Source: Bacteroidota bacterium
Lineage (GTDB): Bacteria > Bacteroidota > Ignavibacteria > Ignavibacteriales > Ignavibacteriaceae
Direction: 5' to 3'
DNA: 64,000 nucleotides
Assembly (NCBI GenBank): GCA_022573715.1
Contig: JACZTL010000018.1
Span: 1-64,000, forward strand
Made by a program: the position numbers and the translations under genes. This document shows positions 1 through 9,726 of the stretch, piece after piece; position 1 is the first letter of the stretch, and each line of letters begins with the position of its first letter. The notes under the pieces were generated by a model. The model was not told the DNA's origin and ran no database searches. It saw only the letters and a program-made list of their open reading frames with translations.

Positions 1-175
1 AGAGATCCGTACCGATTACGGCTAGGATTTGTACGAATCCATTCATCCCCAATCCAAGTGGAGACCAAGTATTCGACGTATTCTGGTTCGCGATTGTAAA
101 CGTTGCTCTGTCTTGTGCAAAAATTTGGCTTGTGAAAAAAGATACGACGATTAGTATCAATTTAATTGATTTCAT
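1..175 (-). CDS. Exported protein with GMN-type propeller-like repeat, 5' part only
   Basis: The first 58 codons of a gene that runs off the left edge. It starts at ATG 173-175 behind a good ribosome binding site (AGGAGAAAAATT). The product opens with a lysine, a hydrophobic stretch and a cleavage-like SQIFAQ site, so it is exported. The mature part begins with a W-x-x-LG-x-GMN-x-x-V-x-x-LAV-x-G-x-DL pattern, which is typical of the repeated kelch-like propeller proteins secreted by T9SS in Ignavibacteria. That family reading is from memory, and the remaining repeats and any sorting domain lie outside the window. Function unknown. Confidence 0.6.
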   Translation of the reverse strand, partial: MKSIKLILIVVSFFTSQIFAQDRATFTIANQNTSNTWSPLGLGMNGFVQILAVIGTDL

Positions 176-270
176 AATTTTTCTCCTTTTTTTAGTAATT
201 ATGCCGTGATAATATTCCCTCTTTAATACCACGGCACTATAAATTATTATTATTCCTATTTAAGCAAGAT

Positions 271-313
271 TTATCCGCCGAAGATTTATCGTAGGAGGAC
301 TTATCCGCCGAAG
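271..313. repeat. 13-bp direct repeat pair in intergenic DNA
   Basis: The sequence ttatccgccgaag occurs at 271-283 and again at 301-313, 30 bp apart start to start. It lies between the T9SS cargo gene (ends at 347) and the truncated gene at the left edge. It resembles short dispersed intergenic words seen in related genomes; no function is assigned. Confidence 0.5.
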
Positions 314-346
314 CTGTACTCAAAATATTTCGTGCTGCTATATTCA

Positions 347-3300
347 TTAGCGTAGCAGGATCATTTTCTTTATAATATTTACAGAATTTCCCATCAATCT
401 ATAAATGTAAATTCCGCTTGCCAAACCGGAAGCATTAAAGTTTACAACGTGTTTGCCTGCATTTAATTCACTGTTTACAAGAACTTTTACTTGCTGTCCT
501 AAAATGTTATAAACAATTAGTGATATTCTTTCTGTTTTTGCTACCGTAAATTCAATATTGGTTGAAGGATTAAACGGATTCGGATAATTCTGTGAAAGAC
601 TGAATTCTTTTGGAACAAGATTATTATCCTCAATTCCTGTAACAAGATTGTTAGAGAATACAATATTGCTTACTTCAAAATTAAAGTTTGTAAGATTAAG
701 ATTATTTGCTTTATTAAGAAAAAAACCAATATTTCTTACCAAACTTGGATCAAATTGATTTTGACTCGGTGTTATTTCAACAAGGTCGCTGAAATTAATT
801 GAATATTCGGTTTCGGCAGTTGTAAGATTAACAGAATAAGAGAAGTAATTAAAGTTTTGAGTATTTGTTAAATCAAAAATAAAAGTTAATACACCTGTAC
901 CCTTTGCTTTAAATTTTATATTTGAATAATTACTTAAATCAATATTATCTCCGCTTGCTGAGAAACTTCTTATTACAGATATCCAGTCCGAAAGAATACC
1001 TGAAATTGATACTCCGCCTGCTAACAATAATGAACCATCTGCATAATTCGATGGTACAGGTTGAGGATAATTTGCGGTTGAAAAACTTAAAATTGTACTG
1101 TTCGGACCAGAGATATCTGTATAAGAGCCTCCGCTTACAAATGCTTCATCTATAAATCCCGTAGATGATGTTAATGATAAATTTGCATCAGAAATAATTC
1201 CGGTAGAAAGAACAATATCATTTTCACCTTTTTGTACAGCAAAATTTTCATTTTTTTCAACTTGCACATCACTTTGAGCTATTCTGTATTTATTAACAAT
1301 AGATATTTGAGAAGCATTCCCTAAATTCATAACTCTCAAATGGATCGTACCATCGTGTGAGTAATAGGAGCTTTTAATATATACATCCGGCTCAACCTGG
1401 TTTACATTCAAATATGTTAATGAACCAAATGAGCTGAATTTTGACAATATGCTTTTTACTAATTCAACTGTACCTTCATAAGTAGAAGACCACACCTGGA
1501 AGTTGTAAATGCTGGAAGCTCCGTCAGGTGACATATATTCTCCGTAAGTCCATTTACTTTGTAGTTGGTATCCAGAAGATGTTTCATAAACGCTGAATGA
1601 AATCGCATAATCAGTTTGATTTTTTCTTTCATTCCTTATTTTAGCTGCGTAGAATTTATAGCTGTTTATTTCTAACAGTCTTAAATCACCAATTACCGCT
1701 CCACCTAACCTGTCACAAAGTGCTTTTGTATGATCATAAATATATGGTGCTTCCGTAATTGTAGAAAATATACCTGCTACCCTTCTTTGACCTGTTACGA
1801 TATTTATATTATAATCCATTGCATAACTTGAAACAGCATTTGAAATACCAAGAATATCAAACGGTGTTGTAATTGTAGCAGTAGAATTAAACGGACCTGT
1901 TGCAGGATAAAATTCTGATAAGCTGTGCTGCGAAGTAATGGCATTAGCATCTGATTTTGCAAGAATCGGTGTAGTTCTTCCGTATTTAATTAGAAGTTGT
2001 CTTTTTAATAATATTGATGCTAAATCTCCCCTAGATTCAACTCCTGCATCTCCGCCACCGCTTGTGCCATCATAGAGATTCAAATCGCTTGCGCAAACTT
2101 GATAATTATTTGAATTGCCATCGTTGCCAAGTAAACAAGCTTTCATTAAATAATCAGATTCCAAGTTGGTAACTCTAACAGTTAATTTTACAGAATCTGC
2201 ACTGTTAGCGGCAACCGTCCCGATTTGGAAAATTACAATGTTACTCCCGTTTGATGTTTCGGCAGAAGAAATTCCTCCGCTGCTTGAAACATAAGAATAC
2301 CCTTGCGGTATAGTATCTATTATAGTTGTATTTAGTAAATTCGTATTTCCGTTATTTCCAAAATTTATTGTGTAAGTAGTTGTCAATCCCGAATCAGGTG
2401 AAACAGTTTTATAATCATTTACATCAACCCATGGTTCCGGAGTTTGAACAACAACAGGTGAATAATACATTCCGGCATCAATTCCGTAAAGATTTTGATT
2501 CTCTGTTAAAGTAATTTCATCTGTTAATCCTGTAGTTGGATCTGCATCAGAATCCCCGTCTTGGGCAGTAGGATAATCAACTTTTTTAGGACTAAAAACA
2601 TATCCATTAAGCAATTCAAATTTTACTTTATAAGTTCCTGCAGATAAACCTGTAAACAAATACTCACCTTCAGCATCTGTTGTTGTTGTTTTTAATTCGT
2701 TATTACTTGCGTCAAGTAATTTTACTATTACATTTTCTAACGGTGGTTCTTCTGTTTTAACTTTTTGAATTCCATTTTTATCTAAATCATCCCATACATA
2801 ATCACCGATAGAACCTGTTGGAGTCGGTGTGGTTGACTTATACATTCCTGCATCAACACTATAAACATTTTGATTTTCAGCTAATGTTATTTCATCTGTC
2901 AGTCCCGTAGTCGGATCTGCATCAGAATCACCGTTCTGGGAATTTGGATAATCAACTTTTTTAGGACTAAAAACATATCCATTAAGCATTACAAATTTTA
3001 CTTTATAAGTTCCTGCAGATAAACCTGTAAATAAATACTCACCGTCTGCATTTGTAGTTGTTGTTTTTAATTCAGCATCGTTATTTGTTGCATCTAATAA
3101 TTTTACTGTTACGTTTTCTAAAGGAGGTTCAATTGTTTTATTCTGTTGAATTCCATCTTTATCTAAATCATCCCAAACATAATCACCAATGGAACCTGTT
3201 GAAGTCTGTGTAGTTTGCTTATACATTCCAGCATCAATATTAGTAATATTATCTCCGGCATTTAATGTGAATACATCTGTTTTACCTGTCGAAGGATCTA

Positions 3301-4021
3301 CATCAGAGTCAGTATCGTTAGTAGAATTATTTGCATTTTTAAGACTAAAATTATAATCAGTTGGCAATGTAAAAGATACTTTATAACTTCCAGCTGAAAG
3401 ATTAGCAAAACTATATTTACCCTGTGTATCAGTAGTTGTTGATTTTAATTCAGTATCATTGTTTGCAGCATCCAGTAATTTTACAATGACATCTTTTATT
3501 CCTGTTTCATTGTTTTCTTGAACTCCATTTTTGTTGGCATCTTCCCAAACAAAATTTCCTATCGAACCTGTTGGAGTTACTCCTATCTGTGCTATACTTC
3601 CATTAGTAAATGTGGTTGATATAACAACTGCAACAGCATCTGCTATTTGATTACTTGTGGGATCAAACTCAATATTGGAATTGCCACCTATGTAGTTAAA
3701 TTCCATATGAAAAAGAGGACCATCATTAACATTTAACGGAGTTAGACTAAACCAAGCAATTCTAATTTGACCGGTTAATGAATTTATTATCCAAGCACCA
3801 TTTAAGGGATCTTGAACTGTTTGAAATGTTAGTACATTCGGATCATAATTAATAACTAGGTTTATCGCTCCAACATTGTTAAAGTTCTCAACATTTATTG
3901 GAATACTGACATCTTTATTAGCTTCAGCTGTAATATCAGGAATACTTATAGTTGTTGTTTGAGGTAAAACCACCCCAGTAATTATAAGTGAAAAAGCTAT
4001 AAGTAAAAATATTTTTTTCAT
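347..4021 (-). CDS. Large T9SS-exported protein: cohesin-like domain, three SdrD-B modules, DUF11, sorting domain
   Basis: A 1224-residue surface protein. Residues 1-20 are a signal peptide. Residues about 24-147 read as a cohesin-like beta-sandwich (an N-terminal TISIPDI strand, INLVINYDPNVLTF in the middle, ending in a GSIAQIG strand). Residues 151-268, 275-395 and 402-520 are three SdrD-B/CnaB-like modules, each opening GSIG(N/D)(F/Y)VW(E/D)D and closing DAGMY. Residues about 531-650 look like a DUF11 domain. A middle region ends in a carbohydrate-binding-like beta domain, and the last about 85 residues are a T9SS type-A sorting domain with NYPNPFNPSTNI. Start ATG 4019-4021 has AGGATT upstream. 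The next two genes upstream carry dockerin-like tails, so this protein may act as a surface scaffold. That role is inferred. Confidence 0.8.
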   Translation of the reverse strand: MKKIFLLIAFSLIITGVVLPQTTTISIPDITAEANKDVSIPINVENFNNVGAINLVINYDPNVLTFQTVQDPLNGAWIINSLTGQIRIAWFSLTPLNVNDGPLFHMEFNYIGGNSNIEFDPTSNQIADAVAVVISTTFTNGSIAQIGVTPTGSIGNFVWEDANKNGVQENNETGIKDVIVKLLDAANNDTELKSTTTDTQGKYSFANLSAGSYKVSFTLPTDYNFSLKNANNSTNDTDSDVDPSTGKTDVFTLNAGDNITNIDAGMYKQTTQTSTGSIGDYVWDDLDKDGIQQNKTIEPPLENVTVKLLDATNNDAELKTTTTNADGEYLFTGLSAGTYKVKFVMLNGYVFSPKKVDYPNSQNGDSDADPTTGLTDEITLAENQNVYSVDAGMYKSTTPTPTGSIGDYVWDDLDKNGIQKVKTEEPPLENVIVKLLDASNNELKTTTTDAEGEYLFTGLSAGTYKVKFELLNGYVFSPKKVDYPTAQDGDSDADPTTGLTDEITLTENQNLYGIDAGMYYSPVVVQTPEPWVDVNDYKTVSPDSGLTTTYTINFGNNGNTNLLNTTIIDTIPQGYSYVSSSGGISSAETSNGSNIVIFQIGTVAANSADSVKLTVRVTNLESDYLMKACLLGNDGNSNNYQVCASDLNLYDGTSGGGDAGVESRGDLASILLKRQLLIKYGRTTPILAKSDANAITSQHSLSEFYPATGPFNSTATITTPFDILGISNAVSSYAMDYNINIVTGQRRVAGIFSTITEAPYIYDHTKALCDRLGGAVIGDLRLLEINSYKFYAAKIRNERKNQTDYAISFSVYETSSGYQLQSKWTYGEYMSPDGASSIYNFQVWSSTYEGTVELVKSILSKFSSFGSLTYLNVNQVEPDVYIKSSYYSHDGTIHLRVMNLGNASQISIVNKYRIAQSDVQVEKNENFAVQKGENDIVLSTGIISDANLSLTSSTGFIDEAFVSGGSYTDISGPNSTILSFSTANYPQPVPSNYADGSLLLAGGVSISGILSDWISVIRSFSASGDNIDLSNYSNIKFKAKGTGVLTFIFDLTNTQNFNYFSYSVNLTTAETEYSINFSDLVEITPSQNQFDPSLVRNIGFFLNKANNLNLTNFNFEVSNIVFSNNLVTGIEDNNLVPKEFSLSQNYPNPFNPSTNIEFTVAKTERISLIVYNILGQQVKVLVNSELNAGKHVVNFNASGLASGIYIYRLMGNSVNIIKKMILLR

Positions 4022-4237
4022 TGTTAATCCTTTTAGATGAATTACTAATTCTTTTATTTTATCTGATTTTATATGTTCAAGTTATATGCCATAGAAAAGT
4101 GTATCTTCTGCATAAAAACAACGTTTTTTTATTGAATTTTGTATCAGAATAAGAATGTTTCTCTTTATAAATCAGATTGGTTTTTTATGTTAAGTTTGGT
4201 GTTTTCGACAAGCGGTAAAATAATTCGACAAGAATTC

Positions 4238-6994
4238 TTAGTATGGGCCCGTTGCTGAACCGTCAACATCTCCTGTAGCAATACCCTTTATGTTTTGAGA
4301 TGTTAAATTTGAATTTGTAACACTGATTTGTTTCGTTTCAAATATCCAATCCGGTTTAGTAAATACAGAGATTAAACCGGCAAACCTTCTTATAATCACT
4401 AATGCATCCGTTGCATTAACTCCTCCTAAGTTATCAACATCTGCTGCTGCAAGACGCAAAGGATTAAGTGTCTGCAACCCTGCAAAATAACGTAAAACCA
4501 ATAAAGCATCCGTTGCATTTATATAGTTTTTAGGGAATTGTGCAGAAGTTGTTGCCGTTAAATTATAATTGCCGGTTGCGACATTGTTAAAACTATAATC
4601 TCCGTTTGCATCAGTTGTTGTTGTTATACTGTTACCACCGTTAGACGAAGTTAATTTAACTGTAACATTAGGTAGTGGATTTGAAAGTGTATTATCATAA
4701 AGAATATTCCCCGATACAGAATAATTTGTATTTTGCATCAGTTGAAAATTCGCTGTTAAGTTAACATCACTATTTAGAGTTAGTGTTATTTTGTTGGAAG
4801 AAGATGTTGACTCTCCACTCCATCCTACAAATTCATATCCTATTACCGGGATAGCTTCAACAGTTATTGGTACATCATTAAAATATACACCGCTCCAAGT
4901 AGGTTGATCAACAGTAACGGAATTAATTTTTACTTTACCTGTGTTAACCTGAGAAATTGTTAAACTTATCTTTGATGTTCCACTCAAATTAAATTTAGAG
5001 ACGTAATTATTTCTAATATGCGGTAAACGATTATTTGCAAAGTCAATCATTTTTTGAACATTGTAATACCAATCCGCCATTGTTTCAGAATACAGTTTAT
5101 AATTAGCTACTTCATATGTGTGCCATTTTTCCAAATGATAAGGCATTTCGGATTCAATTACTGATTTCATCTGATTTATTCTGTCGACTACAGTTTGAGG
5201 AACAAAATAAGTATTCGAAAAATCTACAAAAGTATTTATAAAATTTGTTTTGAATTCTTGATTCTGCAATAATTTTCTTAGCAAGACTGTTGACCAAGGC
5301 GGATTGGGCCAGCTAGAACCGTTAGTTGTTGTTGCAAAATCAAGTGTTTGATGTTTGTACCCATCAGTAGGTTCACCGGTACTTTTACGATCATAAAGTC
5401 CGAAACCAAAATCCGTATCCTGTAAAATCCATTTCCATTTACTATCAGATGTATTACTCTTCCAATATTTTATATTGCTTCCGGGCCAATCTACGTTATT
5501 AAAATATATTTCAGAAACCATATAAGTAATAAAATTATTAACATCCATTTGTGTTTTAATGTATTCGTAATTAGAAGTCACCGACATATCATTATTTTTA
5601 ATAAAATTGTACATTGCTTTATATTCAGAAGGATCACCTTGTTTTGCAGTACCATCTAATTCAAGTCTTGTAACATTATTCGGATCTACACCGTGATGTG
5701 ATGCTAAATAGTGTTCGTTTTCCTTTTCCCTTATGTTAAATATTCCCCAATACTCACCGTTAAGGAAAAGAACCGCAGGACGGTAAGCTCTTATATCAAG
5801 ACCTGTTTCCTTAACGAGACTTTCCATCATTGCATCCCTAAACATCGTGTGGGTCCAATCCTGACCTGAATTTCTAAGGACAAAGGCTTGAAATTTATCA
5901 ATTGCAAGATCAGGAAAGATTTTATATTTTATTTCATTGTATCCATACTTTCCTCTTGCAAAAATTGCAAATGATTTATGTAAATATTCTCTTGAATATC
6001 CGCCGTGTATTTTTATTCCCGCATCTATACTGAAAGCTTGTGTTCCGTCCGGTTCATACATTTCTATATGAATTGGTTTTTCCCAATCCTGCCAATAATT
6101 AGCACTACTATCTGGATTGTTTGGGTTAGGCGGCGCAGCGTTCGGACCCGATACATAAATTCCTGTATTTTCATCAAAAAAGTTTGCCGAATCTGTCGAT
6201 ATAGAAATTACCGGTAGAGTATTCCTTTCATTAATTAAATATGTATTTGTAATTGTTTTGCTTGCGAGTTTACCGACCTGAAATGCTTTCGCCCTAATTA
6301 CTGTTGTTTTTGTCAGCGTTATTGATGAAGTATAAACCTGTGATTGCTCTGTTGGTTCTGAACCGTTAGTTGAATAATAAATTGTTGTTTGTGGTAATGA
6401 TAATATTAATGAAATGGTTACTGAGCCTGAATAAAAACCACCCAAGTTTGAAAATACTGGCGGATCTGTTAAACCGGAAGTTCCTGAAGCATTATTGTTT
6501 GATGAACCAGGTGTTGCTTCCCCGTTCGAAAAATAAAACCAGTTTGTACTTCCGTCTGGTTGTCTACCTAAAGATACATCAGAAGGTATAACTGTCGCAA
6601 CAATATGGTCTATTAAATTTCCATTTGGATCCGTGAGTGAAATGGGTTCTCCCGATTGCTTAATTTTGAAGTTAGTATGTAAATTCTGAAAATCAGATGT
6701 GTTTGAAACACCTGAAGCAAAAACAACTATATATTGGTAAGTCCCTAAAGTTCCATTTGGAAACACCCATTTAAATGGCAATAAATCATTATCAGATAAA
6801 CCATATCCATTTAAATTTATAGGGTTATCGGAATTATTATATATTTCTATCCAATCCGGATAATTTCCATTATTGTCTTTTAATGTTATTGTATTTGACG
6901 ACATTACCTCGTTTATCACAACACTTTGTGATAGGCTTATATTTGTTAAAATAATTGATAATAATAGAATCAAATATAGTTTGAGTTCGTTCAT
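4238..6994 (-). CDS. Secreted CotH-type protein with lamin-tail, chitobiase-like and dockerin-like domains
   Basis: A 918-residue exported protein. Order: signal peptide 1-22; lamin-tail (LTD) domain about 25-165 (VVINEVMSSN, WIEIYN, GYGLSD); chitobiase/hexosaminidase C-terminal-like domain about 178-255; CotH domain about 258-640 with a GGYSREYLHKS segment at 331-341 and a DTDFGFG motif at 526-532 matching the DxD metal site of CotH kinases; an InlB/bacterial-repeat type domain about 690-765; CnaB-like domain about 770-830; dockerin-like tail about 835-918. In the tail only the second calcium loop (DVDNLGGVNATD) looks intact; it has Leu at position 5. CotH proteins phosphorylate partner proteins in spore coats, and dockerin-bearing CotH proteins are known in cellulosome-forming clostridia. 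No PNPFNP sorting domain is visible. The gene is co-directional with its neighbours, 15 bp from the next gene upstream. Confidence 0.75.
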   Translation of the reverse strand: MNELKLYLILLLSIILTNISLSQSVVINEVMSSNTITLKDNNGNYPDWIEIYNNSDNPINLNGYGLSDNDLLPFKWVFPNGTLGTYQYIVVFASGVSNTSDFQNLHTNFKIKQSGEPISLTDPNGNLIDHIVATVIPSDVSLGRQPDGSTNWFYFSNGEATPGSSNNNASGTSGLTDPPVFSNLGGFYSGSVTISLILSLPQTTIYYSTNGSEPTEQSQVYTSSITLTKTTVIRAKAFQVGKLASKTITNTYLINERNTLPVISISTDSANFFDENTGIYVSGPNAAPPNPNNPDSSANYWQDWEKPIHIEMYEPDGTQAFSIDAGIKIHGGYSREYLHKSFAIFARGKYGYNEIKYKIFPDLAIDKFQAFVLRNSGQDWTHTMFRDAMMESLVKETGLDIRAYRPAVLFLNGEYWGIFNIREKENEHYLASHHGVDPNNVTRLELDGTAKQGDPSEYKAMYNFIKNNDMSVTSNYEYIKTQMDVNNFITYMVSEIYFNNVDWPGSNIKYWKSNTSDSKWKWILQDTDFGFGLYDRKSTGEPTDGYKHQTLDFATTTNGSSWPNPPWSTVLLRKLLQNQEFKTNFINTFVDFSNTYFVPQTVVDRINQMKSVIESEMPYHLEKWHTYEVANYKLYSETMADWYYNVQKMIDFANNRLPHIRNNYVSKFNLSGTSKISLTISQVNTGKVKINSVTVDQPTWSGVYFNDVPITVEAIPVIGYEFVGWSGESTSSSNKITLTLNSDVNLTANFQLMQNTNYSVSGNILYDNTLSNPLPNVTVKLTSSNGGNSITTTTDANGDYSFNNVATGNYNLTATTSAQFPKNYINATDALLVLRYFAGLQTLNPLRLAAADVDNLGGVNATDALVIIRRFAGLISVFTKPDWIFETKQISVTNSNLTSQNIKGIATGDVDGSATGPY
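4257..4730. repeat. CnaB-dockerin coding module, copy 1 of a direct duplication
   Basis: This stretch encodes the last about 150 residues of the CotH-type protein. It aligns with 7029-7502 at a constant offset of 2772 bp over most of its length, and by eye about four of five bases match. It is coding DNA duplicated between two otherwise unrelated genes, not a mobile element. Confidence 0.8.
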
Positions 6995-7009
6995 TTAATT
7001 TTTACTTCT

Positions 7010-9211
7010 TTATTGATTTATTACTACAGAACCGTCAACATCTCCTGTAGCAATACCCTTTATGTTTTGAGATGTTAAATTTGAATTTATTACATTGATT
7101 TGTTTTGTTTCAAATATCCAATCCGGTTTTGTAAATGCAGAGATCATATTAGCAAACCTTCTTATTATCACTAAAGCATCCGTTGCATTAACTCCCCCTA
7201 AGTTATCAACATCTGCAGCGGTAAACCGTAAAGGATTAAATGACTGCAATCCAGCAAAATAACGCGCAACCAATAAAGCATCCGTTGCATTTATATAGTT
7301 TGTTGGGAATTGTGTAGAAGATGACGCCGTTAAATTATAATTACCGGATACAACATTATTAAAACTATAATTTCCGTTTGCATTATTTATTGTTGTTATA
7401 CTATTACCGCCGTTAGTCGGAGTTAATTTAACGGCAACATTTGACAAGGGTGATGCTGATATATTATCATATACTATAGTTCCGCTTACAGTGTAATATG
7501 TTACGGGATTTTCGGTAGTAACTTTCCAAGAAATTTGAGAAGTATCCGTAGTGTTATATGCATAAGCAGTTATAGAATAAACACCGGGTGGAACAGTATT
7601 ATTAAAAACAAAATCAGATGAGTTAGAATTGTTAACTTCGTTACCGTTTATTTTCCAAATATAATTTATTGCTCCCCCTCTCGGGTCAACAGCATTTAGA
7701 TGAAAATTTAAAGAAGGATCTGAAAGAGAAATATTATTTCTATCATTTATAAAAACAGATTCGTGATTTATAGTTTTTGATATAGTTTCACCGGGTGTCC
7801 ATGAAACAATTTCCGGGGGAAAAGTATTTTTCAAAAATTGAGTTAAAACATTGTGAGTTATTTTTTGCACATCTGAATCATTCGGCAGCCCTTTAGCCCA
7901 ATTCATAGTTGAAGCAGTAAATACAGCCCCACCGTTTTGGATATAATATAATCCCATAACTCCGTGTCCATACTGGTAATCTTCTTTGTTATCAGCCGGA
8001 GAAAGTCCTAATATTCTAAAGTTGGTGGGTGTTTCATCATTGCCGGTTACAGTCGGAATTCCATTCTGCCAGATAAAATCGTTGCCGTCAACCTCTACTC
8101 CCACTATGCTTGCATCATATCCAAACTCGTCTCCGTCTTTAAGTCCTGTTCCATTGTATACCCAATAATGAGAGTTATAAACTGCAAAATCACCGTAACC
8201 TTGAGATTTAGGCAAAGTTCCATCTTTATAATTTACAACACCACCCTCTCTAAAGGTCACACCGGTTAATTTTGTCTCCGGATTATAAAGGGGATAATCA
8301 TACCATCTTGTTGTTACAACCTCATCATTCACTCCCAGTTCAGGATCTTTATCTGGATCTTTATAACAAACCATAGTTCTTCCATTGTCTTCAAGTCTTA
8401 CTTGCCACCAATATGTATTACCTGATAATATTATTAATCTTCCACCGTTATCTACAAAATTCTGAACTTGATTTCTTTCCGGAAGAGAAACATATTCATC
8501 ATGTCCTACATCTATAACTACACCATAATTTGAAAGTAGATCAGGATCTTGGTATAAGTCTACATTTGTAATGTATTCAGCAACTACATTCTCAGTTACA
8601 AACCAATTAATCAATTTTTCGGTCCAATTATGAAAATCTGAAATGCTGCTAAAAGTAAACGGTCTTTCAAAAGAAACTTTGTCAGCTTTTTGTGAATTTG
8701 TGGAATTATAATTATATAAACTTTTACCACCAAAATTATTATATGCATTCCAATTATTAACCGTAAGAATTACTACAATGTTAGAAAATGAACCTAAATT
8801 TGGAGTTTTAACTGCAAAAATAATTTCACCACTGTTTTCGTATTGTGCACCCGATACTGGGAATGTAGCTTTGTAAACCCCTGGTTCCCAATCATTTGGT
8901 ATTACTATCTCGAAACTTTTAGCCCAATTACAACCATTTTTATAAGCATCGGATGGAATATTTTGAAGTCCCCCTTGTATTGTTGAAGACGTAAAAATTA
9001 ACCCGGCATTTTCACCTAATTTATTTATTTTAATTTGATATGAAGAAGAGGAAGTTGAAATATAAAATTTTAAAGTTTCGCCTTTAAAAACCGATATTTT
9101 ATTCGAATATCCCCCTTCTGTAGCAACATCAGCATAATTTAATTGGTTTAATCCAAAAGAAAAAAGAAGAATAAATAAGATTTTAAGTCTTTTTGTAAAT
9201 TTTAAATCCAT
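7010..9211 (-). CDS. Secreted protein with DMFase beta-subunit-like domain, Ig-like domain and dockerin-like tail
   Basis: About 733 residues from the chosen ATG at 9209-9211. The frame is open to an earlier ATG at 9239-9241, but the signal peptide (KFTKRLK then a hydrophobic run) begins right after the later Met. The core, roughly residues 135-460, resembles the N,N-dimethylformamidase beta-subunit C-terminal fold (a VVILTVNNWNAYNNFGGKSL segment followed by GHDEY). It is probably a glutaminase-like hydrolase or binding fold; the substrate cannot be told. An Ig/PKD-like domain, a CnaB module and a dockerin-like tail follow, the last two nearly duplicating the tail of the CotH-type gene downstream. 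No T9SS sorting domain is seen. There is no clear ribosome binding site at either start. Confidence 0.65.
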   Translation of the reverse strand: MDLKFTKRLKILFILLFSFGLNQLNYADVATEGGYSNKISVFKGETLKFYISTSSSSYQIKINKLGENAGLIFTSSTIQGGLQNIPSDAYKNGCNWAKSFEIVIPNDWEPGVYKATFPVSGAQYENSGEIIFAVKTPNLGSFSNIVVILTVNNWNAYNNFGGKSLYNYNSTNSQKADKVSFERPFTFSSISDFHNWTEKLINWFVTENVVAEYITNVDLYQDPDLLSNYGVVIDVGHDEYVSLPERNQVQNFVDNGGRLIILSGNTYWWQVRLEDNGRTMVCYKDPDKDPELGVNDEVVTTRWYDYPLYNPETKLTGVTFREGGVVNYKDGTLPKSQGYGDFAVYNSHYWVYNGTGLKDGDEFGYDASIVGVEVDGNDFIWQNGIPTVTGNDETPTNFRILGLSPADNKEDYQYGHGVMGLYYIQNGGAVFTASTMNWAKGLPNDSDVQKITHNVLTQFLKNTFPPEIVSWTPGETISKTINHESVFINDRNNISLSDPSLNFHLNAVDPRGGAINYIWKINGNEVNNSNSSDFVFNNTVPPGVYSITAYAYNTTDTSQISWKVTTENPVTYYTVSGTIVYDNISASPLSNVAVKLTPTNGGNSITTINNANGNYSFNNVVSGNYNLTASSSTQFPTNYINATDALLVARYFAGLQSFNPLRFTAADVDNLGGVNATDALVIIRRFANMISAFTKPDWIFETKQINVINSNLTSQNIKGIATGDVDGSVVINQ
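7029..7502. repeat. CnaB-dockerin coding module, copy 2
   Basis: Partner of 4257-4730. The translated tails share the NYINATDALL and ADVDNLGGVNATDALVIIRR segments and end in IKGIATGDVDGS. The short tail after GDVDGS differs between the two, so the duplication ends inside both genes. Confidence 0.8.
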
Positions 9212-9241
9212 ATCATCAATATAATTCAAATGATATGCCAT

Positions 9242-9726
9242 AATAAAAGATTGATTTTCAAGAGTTTACGTAATTTTTGTGTTTCACAATGAGATTTAAA
9301 AACAACTATTGGTCATAATGTTACAAATTTAGTTTTTGGATAAAATTAGCTTGTGTTTTTTTAATTATTAGTTAAAATTTATGTTTGTTTCCATGAGTTG
9401 AGGAAGTTTTGTAAAATATTTATTCTTTATTGATTTAAAAAGTTCATTATCAAATAAAAATTGCACTTTTCAAATTATTTATATTTTGATCTATTAATTG
9501 TAAATTGATTTGACAAATGTAGACTGTCCGCAAGCTGAGTGAGGCTCTTGCCACTGTTTACCTCTTGAAGGACATTTAGATTTTGGAGTTTTTCCCTTAT
9601 CATCATGTGCAATTTGTCATCAATATGTTGTTAATTATTTAAGACAAATAATCGATAAAAAGAAACATATTAATGGTGTTGTAGAAGCATGGTTTTAGCG
9701 TCGATATTTTTTAAATAAAATATTTC
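9242..9726. other. Non-coding gap with AT-rich DNA and one gene remnant
   Basis: About 485 bp. The left part (9242-9520) is AT-rich and presumably holds the promoter of the secreted-protein gene to its left; no clear boxes were recognised. The right part contains the protein-like open stretch listed separately at 9543-9698. No RNA gene or terminator hairpin was recognised. Confidence 0.5.
9543..9698 (+). pseudogene. Remnant of a small cysteine-rich protein gene
   Basis: Between an in-frame TGA (9540-9542) and TAG (9696-9698) lies a 51-codon open stretch with no ATG, GTG or TTG start. Its translation looks protein-like: it starts GSCHCLPLEGHLDFG, has a second cysteine pair in SSCAICHQY, continues with a lysine-rich helix and ends VVEAWF. 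The two cysteine pairs suggest a zinc-ribbon or similar fold. I do not recognise the family. It reads as the 3' end of a decayed gene, but chance cannot be excluded. Confidence 0.35.

Noticed and set aside
202-236. TGCCGTG/CACGGCA hairpin as terminator of the large T9SS cargo gene
   Set aside because: The stem is 7 bp with a 21-nt loop and no T-run on the minus strand.
4204-4232. Direct repeat TTCGACAAG twice, 20 bp apart, before the scaffold gene
   Set aside because: Only 9 bp each, in AT-rich DNA, at the end of another gene; not enough to call an operator.
4082-9243. Shared TATGCCATA word near 4088 and near 9237 as a common operator
   Set aside because: One copy overlaps a possible start codon and the other is about 65 bp upstream of a gene; nine AT-rich bases are weak evidence.
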